From Microdochium bolleyi (Eukaryota > Ascomycota > Sordariomycetes > Xylariales > Microdochiaceae), in the NCBI GenBank assembly GCA_001566295.1, contig KQ964247.1:3782001-3846000 (forward strand): a stretch of 64,000 bases of DNA, given 5' to 3'. Numbering within the stretch: position 1 is the stretch's first letter; each line of letters begins with the position of its first letter. Both the position numbers and the translations under genes were made by a program. The notes under the pieces were generated by a model. That model ran no database searches and had not been told where the DNA came from. It was given only the letters and a program-made list of their open reading frames with translations. Positions 13,701 through 23,592 of the stretch are shown piece by piece.

Positions 13701-14551
13701 CCCAGAAGCTGCGGGAGCAGGCTCAGCACAATTACTATGCCGGTCTTGGTGTCGCCTACGCACGTTACTCCGAGTTCCTGTCTGCGGCTTCCACTGCCGT
13801 GAGCAGTCTCACCGCCACCCCTACGCCAACCGACATTCAGGGTTCCGCCTCTTCTGCAGCATCTCTCGCAAGCGCTTCAGCAGCCTCTGCAGTGTCTGTT
13901 GCTAGCGCTTCGGCCGCCTCAGCAGCATCTGCCGCTGGCGAGGCCGCAGCATCGGTGGCCTCCGACGCCGGTCAGCTTGCTTCAAATGCAGGCGAGACTG
14001 TTGGTGAGTCTTGGGACTCGCTCGTAAGCGCGGTCAGCTCCCAGATCTACGGTGCTCCCGTGCCCACTCCGTGGTATGAGAACCTGTACGGGACCGCGGG
14101 AGGTTACGCGGCGGCCGCGGGCGACCAGTACTCTCAGGTTGCTGAGGTGGTTGGCGATTACGCATCTTCCGCTGGTGACTACGCTGCATCAGCAACCAAG
14201 GTCGCTGGGGAGCAGCTCTCGCAGGTCACCAATGCCGCCAATGATTATGCTCTTTCTGCTAGCAGCGCCGCTGATGTCCAGTACTCTGCCGTCAGCTCGC
14301 TCGTCTCCGAACTCATCGTCGGTAAGGAGCCTACTTTCACTGAGTCTGTGTACTCCCGCCTCGCCGGAGCCTATGATTTCGGCATCGCGTCGGCTTCAAG
14401 CATCGTCAGTGTTGCGGCCGAGACAATTGCCAGTGCCGCGAGCGAAGTCACTGAGGGCGCCAGCTCCGTATATTCGGTCGTGGAAGAGACTGTCGCTTCT
14501 GCCACTGAGAAGGTCAAGGAGACGGTCGAATCGGTGAGGGACGAGTTGTAG
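10702..14551 (+). CDS. Large Ala/Ser-rich amphipathic-repeat fungal protein, function unknown
   Basis: Three exons, 10702-10871, 10942-11652 and 11716-14551, with introns of 70 and 63 nt, give about 1238 residues. The first splice yields ...SIAARLLTWYSIITVLFRCPS, a short hydrophobic segment near residues 57-72. A region with repeated PYY/APYV/YYDT words follows (about residues 90-200), then long charged helices, an Ala/Glu coiled-coil-like stretch (about 600-650), and a C-terminal third of recurring blocks: SVVSxQI.GxP, YGTPxxxW, and Ala/Ser runs near residue 1005 with DYASSAGDYA-type motifs. The pattern suggests amphipathic helices of perilipin/apolipoprotein kind; this is inference. Orthologues in filamentous fungi sometimes carry the name 'transcription factor hoxa13' in databases, but no homeodomain is present here. 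A membrane- or lipid-droplet-associated role is possible. Confidence 0.85.
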
Positions 14552-15699
14552 GGGCGTAACGGATGATCTATAAGGGACATCCAGGCACCAACGTCTCTTA
14601 TCTAGGACTATGCCTTTACTCGAAGAGGTGTTCTGGCGAAGTGTTTTTTCCTTTCAGTCACCAACGGATACCCCCCTCTCTCTCTATTACAACATCCTTT
14701 CTCTAGCATTCTCAAAGCGTAGGAGCTGCCATGGTTGAAAGTGAGGGTCAAGAAGAACGCGAAACGTCTGGCTTGCCAATGCCACATGACAGGCATCAAC
14801 TGATGGGACATCAGTACAAAGCGCAGGATTGGTGCTATAAAGCAGAATGTGCAACCTCCAAGGTTGAGCGTGGAGAAGTTGGGCTTCCGAAATGGAAGAG
14901 ACAGCGTGGCAGGCAGGTGAAATGGGCCACCATAGCGGACTAGCGCTATTGGCGCAGAGGGGGGAGGGGTGCGAGACGGAAACGTAATCTTGTGACTTCT
15001 AATGTTATCATCTCTTGGATCTTCTGTCTATGGCAGAGGATATGAATGGTTGTATTTTATGCGAACTGAAGCAAACCACAACAGCAGCAGGAGTAGTAGT
15101 AGTAGCATACCCTCCACGAATTAATGAATTATTTTCTCTTTCTTGTATAATAATTTCACCAGTAGCGTGCATGGTCTACATATGTTCTCACCCTTGTGAT
15201 GTTGTTAACTCTCGAGCTAGGGTTTGCGTACCTTGGGGTTCCTCCCGCCACAGTCCGCTATTGTCTGTTAAATGATCTTCCTTGCATGTCGACGGGACAC
15301 CCTGTTCTGAATGGCTCGGGTCCGTCGGACTGTGCCTGCCGTGAACCAAGCTGGAAATGATCATTCGCCCTATCCGATGCTGACGACTTCGCTACTAATC
15401 GACCTTTGTAAGAACAGTTTCCTAAACGCGCGTCGCGTCGTCGAGCTTCCGCCGTTGCAACCGCCCCATCCCTAGTCTTGACGGAAGTCCTCTCGATTGC
15501 AAACACGTCGATACAGTAGAGACTAAGAAAATATGGGAAAGAAGTGGCCTGCAGATTTAGATTGGTATATGCTATTGGGTTGCATTTGCTGCCTAATATG
15601 CTCAATAGTGTTCATCGCACATTTCGCTCTGATAGGGAACCTCAACTCAAGTCAATTTGTGACTACATTACACCAGTCTACGCACAACTCATTCCCTAA
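14552..15699. other. Convergent intergenic region
   Basis: About 1.1 kb between the 3' ends of the alanine-rich gene and the glucan lyase gene. It contains a short CT-rich run near 14680 and an AGC/AGT microsatellite-like stretch around 15081-15105. No gene is supported. Confidence 0.5.
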
Positions 15700-18600
15700 T
15701 TAATTCATCCCGCTGATCTCAATGGCGATGTACGCCTCTCCCGTCGGCGGGGAGCCGGGGCCGTCGCGCGGGACCGAGGGCACCCTGTCGACAGGCACCG
15801 TGATGACCAGCACGGAGCGGGTCGTGTCGAACTTTGCCTGCAGCCAGCCGTCCTTGACCTCCTGGTCGTTCTGGTCCTTGAAGGTAACACTGAAAGACGC
15901 CGGGGTCGGGGAGGCGCCCTGCGCTGTTGCGGAGGGCGCGGCCCAGATGGCCAGCTGGTAGACGTCGCCGACGGTCTTGGAGGCGTCCTTGAAGTTGTCC
16001 CACTCGTGGGAGATGCGCACGGTGCGTTTGTGGGCGTCGTAGCTCTGGAGGAGAAGGTGTTAGCTCCTGCCATGAATGAAAGAACGGATGGAAAGGTAGT
16101 TGGCCGTGTCAAAAGGGGGTGGTCCGGAGTGCTCGTCAGCCACCAAACTTACCTGAACAAACTTGACCTCGCGGTACTTGCTCTTGGCTTTGCCCTCGTC
16201 ATTCCCCTTGCGAGATTTCTGGTTGGCATACTGCGGGAGCCAATCTGGCGCGCTGTCACGACTGACCCCATCGTCCAGAAACATGGAATATGCCTAAAGG
16301 GGGAATAAATATGGTTAGCGCGGCTCTCATGGTCTTGGGTGATTCGCCGTGTTCTTCTTTTCTGGATGTCACTTACAGTCCTGGCGGTGCCTGGGTAGAC
16401 GTGGATTGTTGGAGGGTTCAAGTTGCCCTCGTCGATGGACTGCCGAACCTCGAGTTGCGGGATAATGGCGCCTGTTGTTCATGGCAGCGAATTAGTATGT
16501 TGTGCTCCAAGTGTCGGTGGTATTTACCCGAGAGTGTTCAGCATATTTAATAAAAAAGAAATTTGATTCCAGCACTCACCACCACGAATATACACCGGTG
16601 TGACGAACGCAACCTGCGCCGGGTTGTTGATGGCATCGGGGATGCCACAGCCGTAGCTAATGGTGGTCCCCGCCGCCACGGGCGCCGCCAGCGCCGAGGC
16701 GTGCTTGATGCCCAGCGGGTCGGGCCCGTAACCGACCATGTTGACACGCAGGTTCGAGGGGAACCATAGGCCCTCAGTGCCGGGGAGGTACACGTCGCGC
16801 GTGCTGACGCCCGGGTTCACCACGGGGCAGACGAGGATGTTGTGCCCGAGCAGGTATTGCGAGTCGGTGAAGTCGTTGTTGGAGTTGAACAAGGTCGTGT
16901 CATCCGGGTCGGTGATGAGCTGTTGTTTTTCATCAAGCACGTATCAGTACGCGTTGCGTAGTGAAAGAAGAGGGTGGAGAGGCGACTATTTGCCTTCCAT
17001 GCTAACTTTGCTGAAAACTCTGCACTTTTTCAACTGAAACAAGGGCTCCGGAGACTTACCATGGCACGGGCGATGGGCAGACCATTGATCAGGTTGGCAA
17101 ACATGGTGTCATACAGCACCTGCATCAGAGAGTACCGCAGCTGTACGTAGTACTTGCAGATCGGCTCCACAGACTGGTAAAGGTTGATGAGGTCGTCAGG
17201 GATGAGACTGCGGTACTTGTCAATTGCATAGGTGTACTGCCATGGTTCCTGTTTGGGTCGAAAGAATTAGTCGCAACTTCGAGAACACCTGACATCAAAA
17301 CTAACCTGGAACACCTTGGTGTCGAAATGTTGGTTGTAATGGTTGCGGTACCACGGCAGCAGGAATGCGCCCGAGTACCAGCGTATCAGCAGCTCGGGGT
17401 CCCACCAGCGCGGCGCGGGAAGGCTGGAGTTCGGGTCGTACGTGAAGCCGCCCATGTCGACGCCTGCGATGGTGAGGCCGCTGTAGCCCAGCGCGAGGAC
17501 TTGGGCGACCGAGATGCGCCAGAAGTCCCACGAGCTTCCGTTATCGCCGGTCCACAGCCCGGCGTAGCGGTGCATGCCCGTCTGGCTGCCGCGGCCGATA
17601 ATGAAGTTGCGCTTCGTCTCGCGGCCCTTGAGCTTATTGAGGCCGTGGTACGTTGCCTTGTGCAGATTGTACGAGTACAGTGCCCACAGCTCGATAGCCG
17701 TCTTGGTGGGAGGCTTGACCTTGGGGTCTTGTTTGTATGTATCGTCGCTCATCAGGAGGCGCGAGGGGAACCTGAGCAGGCAAGTGTCAGCATACACCTA
17801 AGCAAGAGGTCACTCTGAAATTGCACGCACCCCAGCATGTCGCCATAGCAGAAGCCTGCGGCGGGCGTGGTCATATCTTGCCACACAAACTCGAGGCCGT
17901 TGTCGAACAGCTCTTGGTACTGTTTGCCCCAAGTCTCACGAGCCACCGCCCGGTTCAGATCCGGATAGTAGCCAACCTATTCACGTCAGCCACTTGATAT
18001 CACTGTTTTCATCATTCAAGCTCAGACTCACAGTCCCAAGATTTTCGCCATAGCTGACACCCCCGTGGAAAGGGTAGCCGCTGTTGTAGTTGCCTTGGGG
18101 TTTATTCTTGTCCGGCTCAATGAATACGTATTCGTCCCTGTAAATTGGTGCGCCCGGATAGTCCGCAAAGGAAAGCCGCTGTGCAAGTGCGTTCGGATTC
18201 GTATATGCCGGTGTGGCTACTTGCCCACTCACACCCACATCGTATCTCATGCAGCCTCTGTTTGGGAAGTCACTAAGTTGGCCGTCTTCGTAGCGTTGAT
18301 CTGCCACGAGAAGACTGGGGCATGATCATTAGTGACGTTCCAGACCTTGCACTATAGACAGCTCTGGCGACTTACTTGCTTGCGTGGTTCAGCTTGTCGT
18401 TCTGGTCCCAAAAGGCACGCAGGCTCGCGTACTGGTCGTTATCAGACTCGCGGAAGGTGAGAATGGGAGTGATGTTTGTGCAGCTCTTGACGCCGCGGGC
18501 TTTCAAGCCCTGTAAGAAGCCTTTAACATCAGGCCAGTTGATTCCATTCGTGGTGAATGTGCGGTATCGGTCCTGGGACGCGTTAGTCACTGGCTCTGGT

Positions 18601-20152
18601 CAAGCATGTGAACGCTTTATGCCTACCTGGAAGTCCACGTCAAGATGCATGCCATCAAGTGGAATCTGCGACCGGCGATACCCATCCACGATACCATTGA
18701 CAGTGGCGTCGGAATCGTAGCCGTAACCTGTAGAAGTGTCAGTTTGAGGCTTTTTGAGGTATAACAGCATTACTCACAGCCTTGATGATGCCCAAGAATG
18801 AAGCGCGGCTTGAGCTTCGGGCGTCCCACAAGCGAGGTGTATTGCCTAAGGAGACGAGTCAGAAGAGGGTTCAGCATCATAATCCTCGTCTGGGCACCAA
18901 CCAGATCATTCTCGGCACATCCTTGGCAGTCATGACATAGGCGTCGAAAGTGCCAAAGCGCGTTGCAACTCCGATGGTGCTGGCGTTGTTCTTGCCAAGA
19001 TCAACAGCGACCTGCGAGTAATTGTCCACCATCAAGCCCGTGACGTTCTTGTAACCCGGGGTGCCGTTCATCTCGAGGTAGAAAGGAGTCGAGTGGTACA
19101 GTGGCTCTCGCGGATCCAGAGCCCCCTGTCCGTACACCTTAGTGTAGTTGAAATTGTCGTAGCCTATTCAATATCAGTACTCGCGCTGGCATTCCGGCTG
19201 GGCTGAAAATGCTCACAGAAGAAGTTCATGTAGGTGGGCTTCTTGAGGACAGTCTGGCCACCCTGCTCGCCGAAGCCGAGGTACTGGGCCGGCGCTGGCT
19301 TTTCGATGTTGAGTACGACGTTGTTGATCACTCCAATGCTAGGGTTCTGTTTCTGCACAAAAGCCTGCTCCGTCGTCTGCCAGATAATCTGCTCGGAAGC
19401 TGCCAGTGCAGCAACGCCGACGCCATCCTGGAAGGTGGCCGAAGGACTTGGCTCCAAGACTCTCGTAGCCTGATGATAGTGAGCCTTACCATACCTGCTG
19501 TTTCTGCATAACGGGCTGCACTTACGAGGATGCGGAACGGATTGGCGAAGATGTGCAGCTTGGTAGCCGCTTGACCCTGAGCCTGTGCGTTCTCGAACTC
19601 AACGGCCTACAATATGTGTCAGTGTTCCGTGTCATGGCGAGCAGCCAGGTCGCAGGAGAACGAACAGTGAGGACCCAGTGAGAATCCGACAGCTTCTCAA
19701 AGGTCGTCTTCCAGAACCAATCTGCGCTTGCCTTGCGGGAGTTCCACGCTAGCGCATCTCGGTTCTCTTGCTGGAGTTCGTCCACGAGATCTCCAAAACT
19801 GTTCATCACAATCGTGCGCCTAAAATTGTGTGAGCGACGTTGAAATAAGCGGACAAACTCCTAGGTGTGCTCACGAGTTGGCGTCGGGGTAGTCGGTGAC
19901 ATTCTGGAACTTGGGATTGTATCGAATACGCCAGATCTCGGGCGTGACAAACTGGACCAGCACATGCGACGCCTTGTCCGTGCTGGAGGCGCCAGCGAGG
20001 GACACGTGGGCCGCATAGCGGAGGGGGTCGGTCTTCTCCGTGGACTTGGAGGATTGAACATCTAACACGGCGCCGGGCTTGTCGAAGTCGGGCACGCTGG
20101 AGTAAAACACATCCGCAGGGATGAAGTTCAGGGGATCGGCTGGGGCAGACAT
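15700..20152 (-). CDS. Alpha-1,4-glucan lyase (GH31)
   Basis: Sixteen exons encode about 1132 residues: 20152-19875, 19819-19666, 19606-19526, 19469-19217, 19163-18902, 18845-18778, 18727-18627, 18572-18376, 18314-18032, 17976-17831, 17771-17306, 17248-17060, 16919-16580, 16471-16377, 16293-16153, 16044-15700. All junctions keep frame. The protein follows the fungal/red-algal glucan lyase pattern end to end: N-terminal DPLNF, VYGQGALDPREPLYHS, RPKLKPRFILG, DRYRTFTTN, PFHGGVSYG, nucleophile motif VWQDMTTPA (Asp593), NFIIGRG with LWTGDN (Asp684), LLIRWYSGAFLLPW, and FLDDGVSRDSAPDWLPQY. The family cleaves alpha-1,4-glucans by elimination, releasing 1,5-anhydro-D-fructose instead of glucose. No signal peptide is seen, which suggests intracellular glycogen or starch as substrate. 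An ordinary GH31 glucosidase is the alternative, but the overall match favours lyase. It diverges from the laccase gene. Confidence 0.9.
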
Positions 20153-21172
20153 GTTGAAATTGGTCGATTGTGCGATGATGGACTCAAGGAAGCGTCATTC
20201 ATGAGCAGAGACTCTTGGAGGTTTTATATCTCGCTCAAGTGTGACATTCATTCAGTGGAACCGGACTTCTGGTGTGCTCTTGCCATTAAACTGTACTACC
20301 CTTGGTGCTCGAAGCTCCTGACCCCAGAATTTGGCGTGTCACTGTGATCCTTGGCCATCTTGATGCATCCGACACAGATCAGGATCAGTGTGCTGTTCAT
20401 GCCTTTGCTTTCTGGGCCGTGTCTACGTCGTTCTCGTATACTTCATGCCAGGGATCTCTAGGTCTCGGAGAAAGAACCTATTAGGACATGCAAAAGTTTT
20501 TACATTGAGAATGTGGCTGAACACTGCGCTGACGAAGTGGTATGAGACTCAAAGTTCTTTATCTCTTCATAGTACTAGTCAAGAGACACAACTCGCTTTG
20601 GCCCAACATGCAAGTACGACCCTGAAAGTCTCGTCTCCACAGTCTATGGGAGAACTAGATTTCCACGAGCCCGTATGTCTAAGACACCTCACGAGGCAAC
20701 ATAGAATCCCATGCATGCGGCCAACGTGGCGAGTTCCTTTCTCAGCCACGCTGAGGTTCGAGCCAACTAGAAAGCTTGAGTTGGGGATGGTAAGACCTCA
20801 GCTGAATCCCAGAGAGTTCTGTTTCCAACAATCAGTCACCGTTTGTAGGAATTGCCGGTGATTAGAGTTCCGGGCAAAGATTGGATTGGCCGCAGAGCCG
20901 GCCCATGAACCCCATCGGGCACCCAATAGTTTGAGACACAGTGTCTGTGGAGGAACGGGCCGCCTCTGGGGAACGCGGCATGTCCCGCATCGGGATGATG
21001 GCGGACGGAGCACTTTTTGGGAACCTCAGTGGTGCATCCATGTGCTTCAACTCGGACACTGGGCTTGCTTTATTGGCCTTCAATATATGTTCTCGACCGC
21101 GCATTACTGCTCCTTGTTCTCTCCATTCACTCCAGACTTACGCTCACATTATCCATAACATCGAAACCCAAC
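20153..21172. other. Divergent promoter region, glucan lyase / laccase
   Basis: A 1.0-kb region between two divergent start codons. The lyase side has TATAAA at 20223-20228. The laccase side has an ATATAT element near 21081-21088, about 85-90 nt before its ATG. The layout would allow shared regulation, but no operator can be named from sequence alone. No gene is supported inside. Confidence 0.5.
20223..20228 (-). promoter_or_regulatory. TATA box of the glucan lyase gene
   Basis: TATAAA on the minus strand, about 71 nt upstream of the lyase start codon and reading toward it. It is the only TATA match close to that start. Confidence 0.55.
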
Positions 21173-23592
21173 ATGGGCTTTTTCAAAAGACTTGTTGAGT
21201 TTCTCCTACTCTCTTTCGAGTTTCAGGATCAAACCAAGCTCACACCCAAGATACACGGCTCAGGTGCTGTGAAAAGTGTATCCAGCAGCGTCGAGAGCCC
21301 TGCCGGCTCCTGCAATACGCCCAGCAACCGCAACTGCTGGACAGATGGATTTGACATAAAAACTGACTACGAGAAGAAGGCGCCCGAGGGTGTGATTCGA
21401 GACGTAAGTCAACGTTCTTGACCATTCTCTTCACGGTACAAGATGTTTTTAGTTGACCTCGCGGCAGTTTTACCTAGAAGTAACAAACACCACGATCGCC
21501 CCCGATGGCTATCGTGTTCCTCGGATGCTGTTCAACGGCACATACCCCGGTCCGACTCTGGAGGGTAACTGGGGTGATACATTTAGTGAGTCGTTATTTG
21601 TACCCCCCGCTATTCAGGATTGCTAATCCTCTTAAAAACAGGAATTACTGTGAAGAACAGCCTGGAAAACCTGAACGGTACCTCCATCCATTGGCACGGT
21701 ATCCGGCAGCTCAATACCAACTGGATGGATGGTGTCTCTGGGGTCACAGAATGTCCCACCCCTGTGAGTGTCACGCCGTAGCTTTATGGCCTTGGGGAAG
21801 CCATGCTAAACCCAAGAACAGCCAGGTGAATCGTTCACGTATGTCTGGAAAGCCGAACAGTATGGTGTCTCGTGGTACCACAGTACGTATGCACAGAGAC
21901 TCAAAAGAAAGACGAGGCCCGCTAACATCTTTCGATCATAGGTCACTTTAGTCTTCAATGTGAGTCTGGTAGCCTGCAGTCAAGAGAGAGTGTGCATGAC
22001 GCAAGACCCAGTACTGATGACATGTCTAGATGCGGATGGCTTGGTCGGTGCGCTCAAGATCAATGGGCCCTCAAGCATGAACTTTGACGAAGATCTTGGC
22101 CCTGTTCTTCTTACCGACAACTTCCACAAGACGGCGTTCTCTCAGGTGCAGCTGGAATACATGGGTATGTGAGAAAGCAAAGAAGTGCTCGGGGAGTTAC
22201 CATTTTCGTGTCCATGAGGGCTAACGCCATCATGATGAATCACAGGCCGTCCGCCCAAACCAGACAGCATGTTGATGAATGGCAAGGGAAAGTACCACTG
22301 CTGCTCATCGTGCAAGTCGTGCGATCCCAACTGCGTTGGCGGGTCGCACCGCGAGTCCTTCAACTTCACCGCAGGCAAGACGTACAAGATGAGCCTCGTC
22401 AACACGGCGACGTCTACCCACACGACTTTTTGGATCGACAACCACAACTTCATGGTCATCGCCGCCGACTTTGTGCCCATCAAGCCCTACCCGGCGTCCA
22501 TCATCAACGTGGCCATCGGCCAGCGCTACGACATCATCATCGAGGCCAACGCCACCAAGACGAGCAAGGAGACAGACTTCTGGATCCACGCGCGTGACTG
22601 CTCCGTCGGCGGCGCCCCTTCCAACCTGGGCATCATCCGGTACGACCCGGCGTCCACCATGATCCCGCACACGCCGCCTGTGGATGAGCGGCACGTCTGC
22701 TACGGCTGTGAGGATGAGAAGCGCCAGGACCTCCACCCCATCGTGCCGCGGAACGTCACGCCGCCCGCCAACGCCAACTATCAGAACGAGTCCTTCAAGG
22801 TGCACCTGGTCGGCTTCCCGAACGAGGAGGTGCAGAACTCGGCCCTGCACAAGTGGGTGCTCAAGGACTCGTCGCTGTACCTTGACTGGTCCCAGCCGAG
22901 CCTGAGCCTCGTCAAGGTCGCGTACGACAAGGCCTGGCGGCGGCCCAAGTTCCCGACGGGCTACGAGCCCGTGTACCTCGAGTACCCCCGGGACAGCTGG
23001 GTGTACTGGCTCATCGAGGGCAAGTTCCAGGAGTCGATCGACAACTCGACGCGCAAGATCTACAAGACGCAGGCCCCCGTCGCGCACCCGATGCACATCC
23101 ACGGCCACGACTTTGTCATCCTCGCGCAGAGCGACTCCGAGTTCAATGGCACCGTCGAGATCTCGGAGGAAACGTTCGTGAACCCGGCGCGGCGTGACGT
23201 CGCGCTCCTGCCGGTCAACGGGTACCTTCTCGTTGCGTTCCAGAGTAAGCTCTCGCCCCCTCACGAGCAGGTCTTTGTCCCTGACACTAACGCGCGTCTT
23301 GCAGTCAACAACCCCGGAGTCTGGCTCATGCATTGTCATGTAAGTTGCTTGTTGATAGTCATTTCGCTCTTGTGTGGTTATCGGTCGCCGTACTAATGGT
23401 TTGTGGCAGATTGCATGGCACGCGAGCGGCGGGCTTGCCCTGCAGTTCATCGAGTCTCCGAACGAGCTTGGTGAGATGTTTAAGAAATCCGGCGCCGTGC
23501 CGCACTTCTCGGAGACCTGTACGAACTGGGCTGCACACTACACGCTGTTCAACAAGAACCAGGGTGCAGAGCAGGATGACTCCGGGATTTGA
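21173..23592 (+). CDS. Laccase-type multicopper oxidase
   Basis: Nine exons encode about 633 residues: 21173-21403, 21468-21585, 21642-21763, 21822-21882, 21942-21959, 22030-22164, 22246-23244, 23305-23339, 23410-23592. All four copper-binding motifs are present: HWHGIRQ, WYHSHFSLQYADGL, HPMHIHGHDF and HCHIAWHASGGL. The residue ten positions after the T1 cysteine is Leu, so the T1 copper lacks an axial Met. The chain ends in DSGI, matching the C-terminal plug (DSGL/V/I) of ascomycete laccases, with no extension to be trimmed. Laccases oxidise phenols with reduction of oxygen to water, usually outside the cell. The N-terminus has a hydrophobic run (LVEFLLLSF) but is a weak signal peptide, so secretion is likely but not certain. 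Exon 5 is only 18 nt. Roles in pigment synthesis or lignin/phenol oxidation are both possible. Confidence 0.93.

Noticed and set aside
10702..14551. Homeobox (hoxa13) transcription factor
   Set aside because: The name circulates for this fungal family, but no homeodomain helix-turn-helix is present; the protein is a membrane-type or coat-type repeat protein by appearance.
20756..20772. GGTTCGAGCC resembling a tRNA B box
   Set aside because: Flanking bases do not pair as a T-stem and no acceptor or D-arm can be formed around it.
22305..23450. 381-codon open frame antisense to the laccase
   Set aside because: The reverse of a GC-rich exon; the product is Arg/Val/Asp-rich with no recognisable motif.
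15700..23592. Secondary metabolite gene cluster around the laccase
   Set aside because: No polyketide synthase, peptide synthetase, terpene cyclase, P450 or pathway-specific regulator is present nearby.
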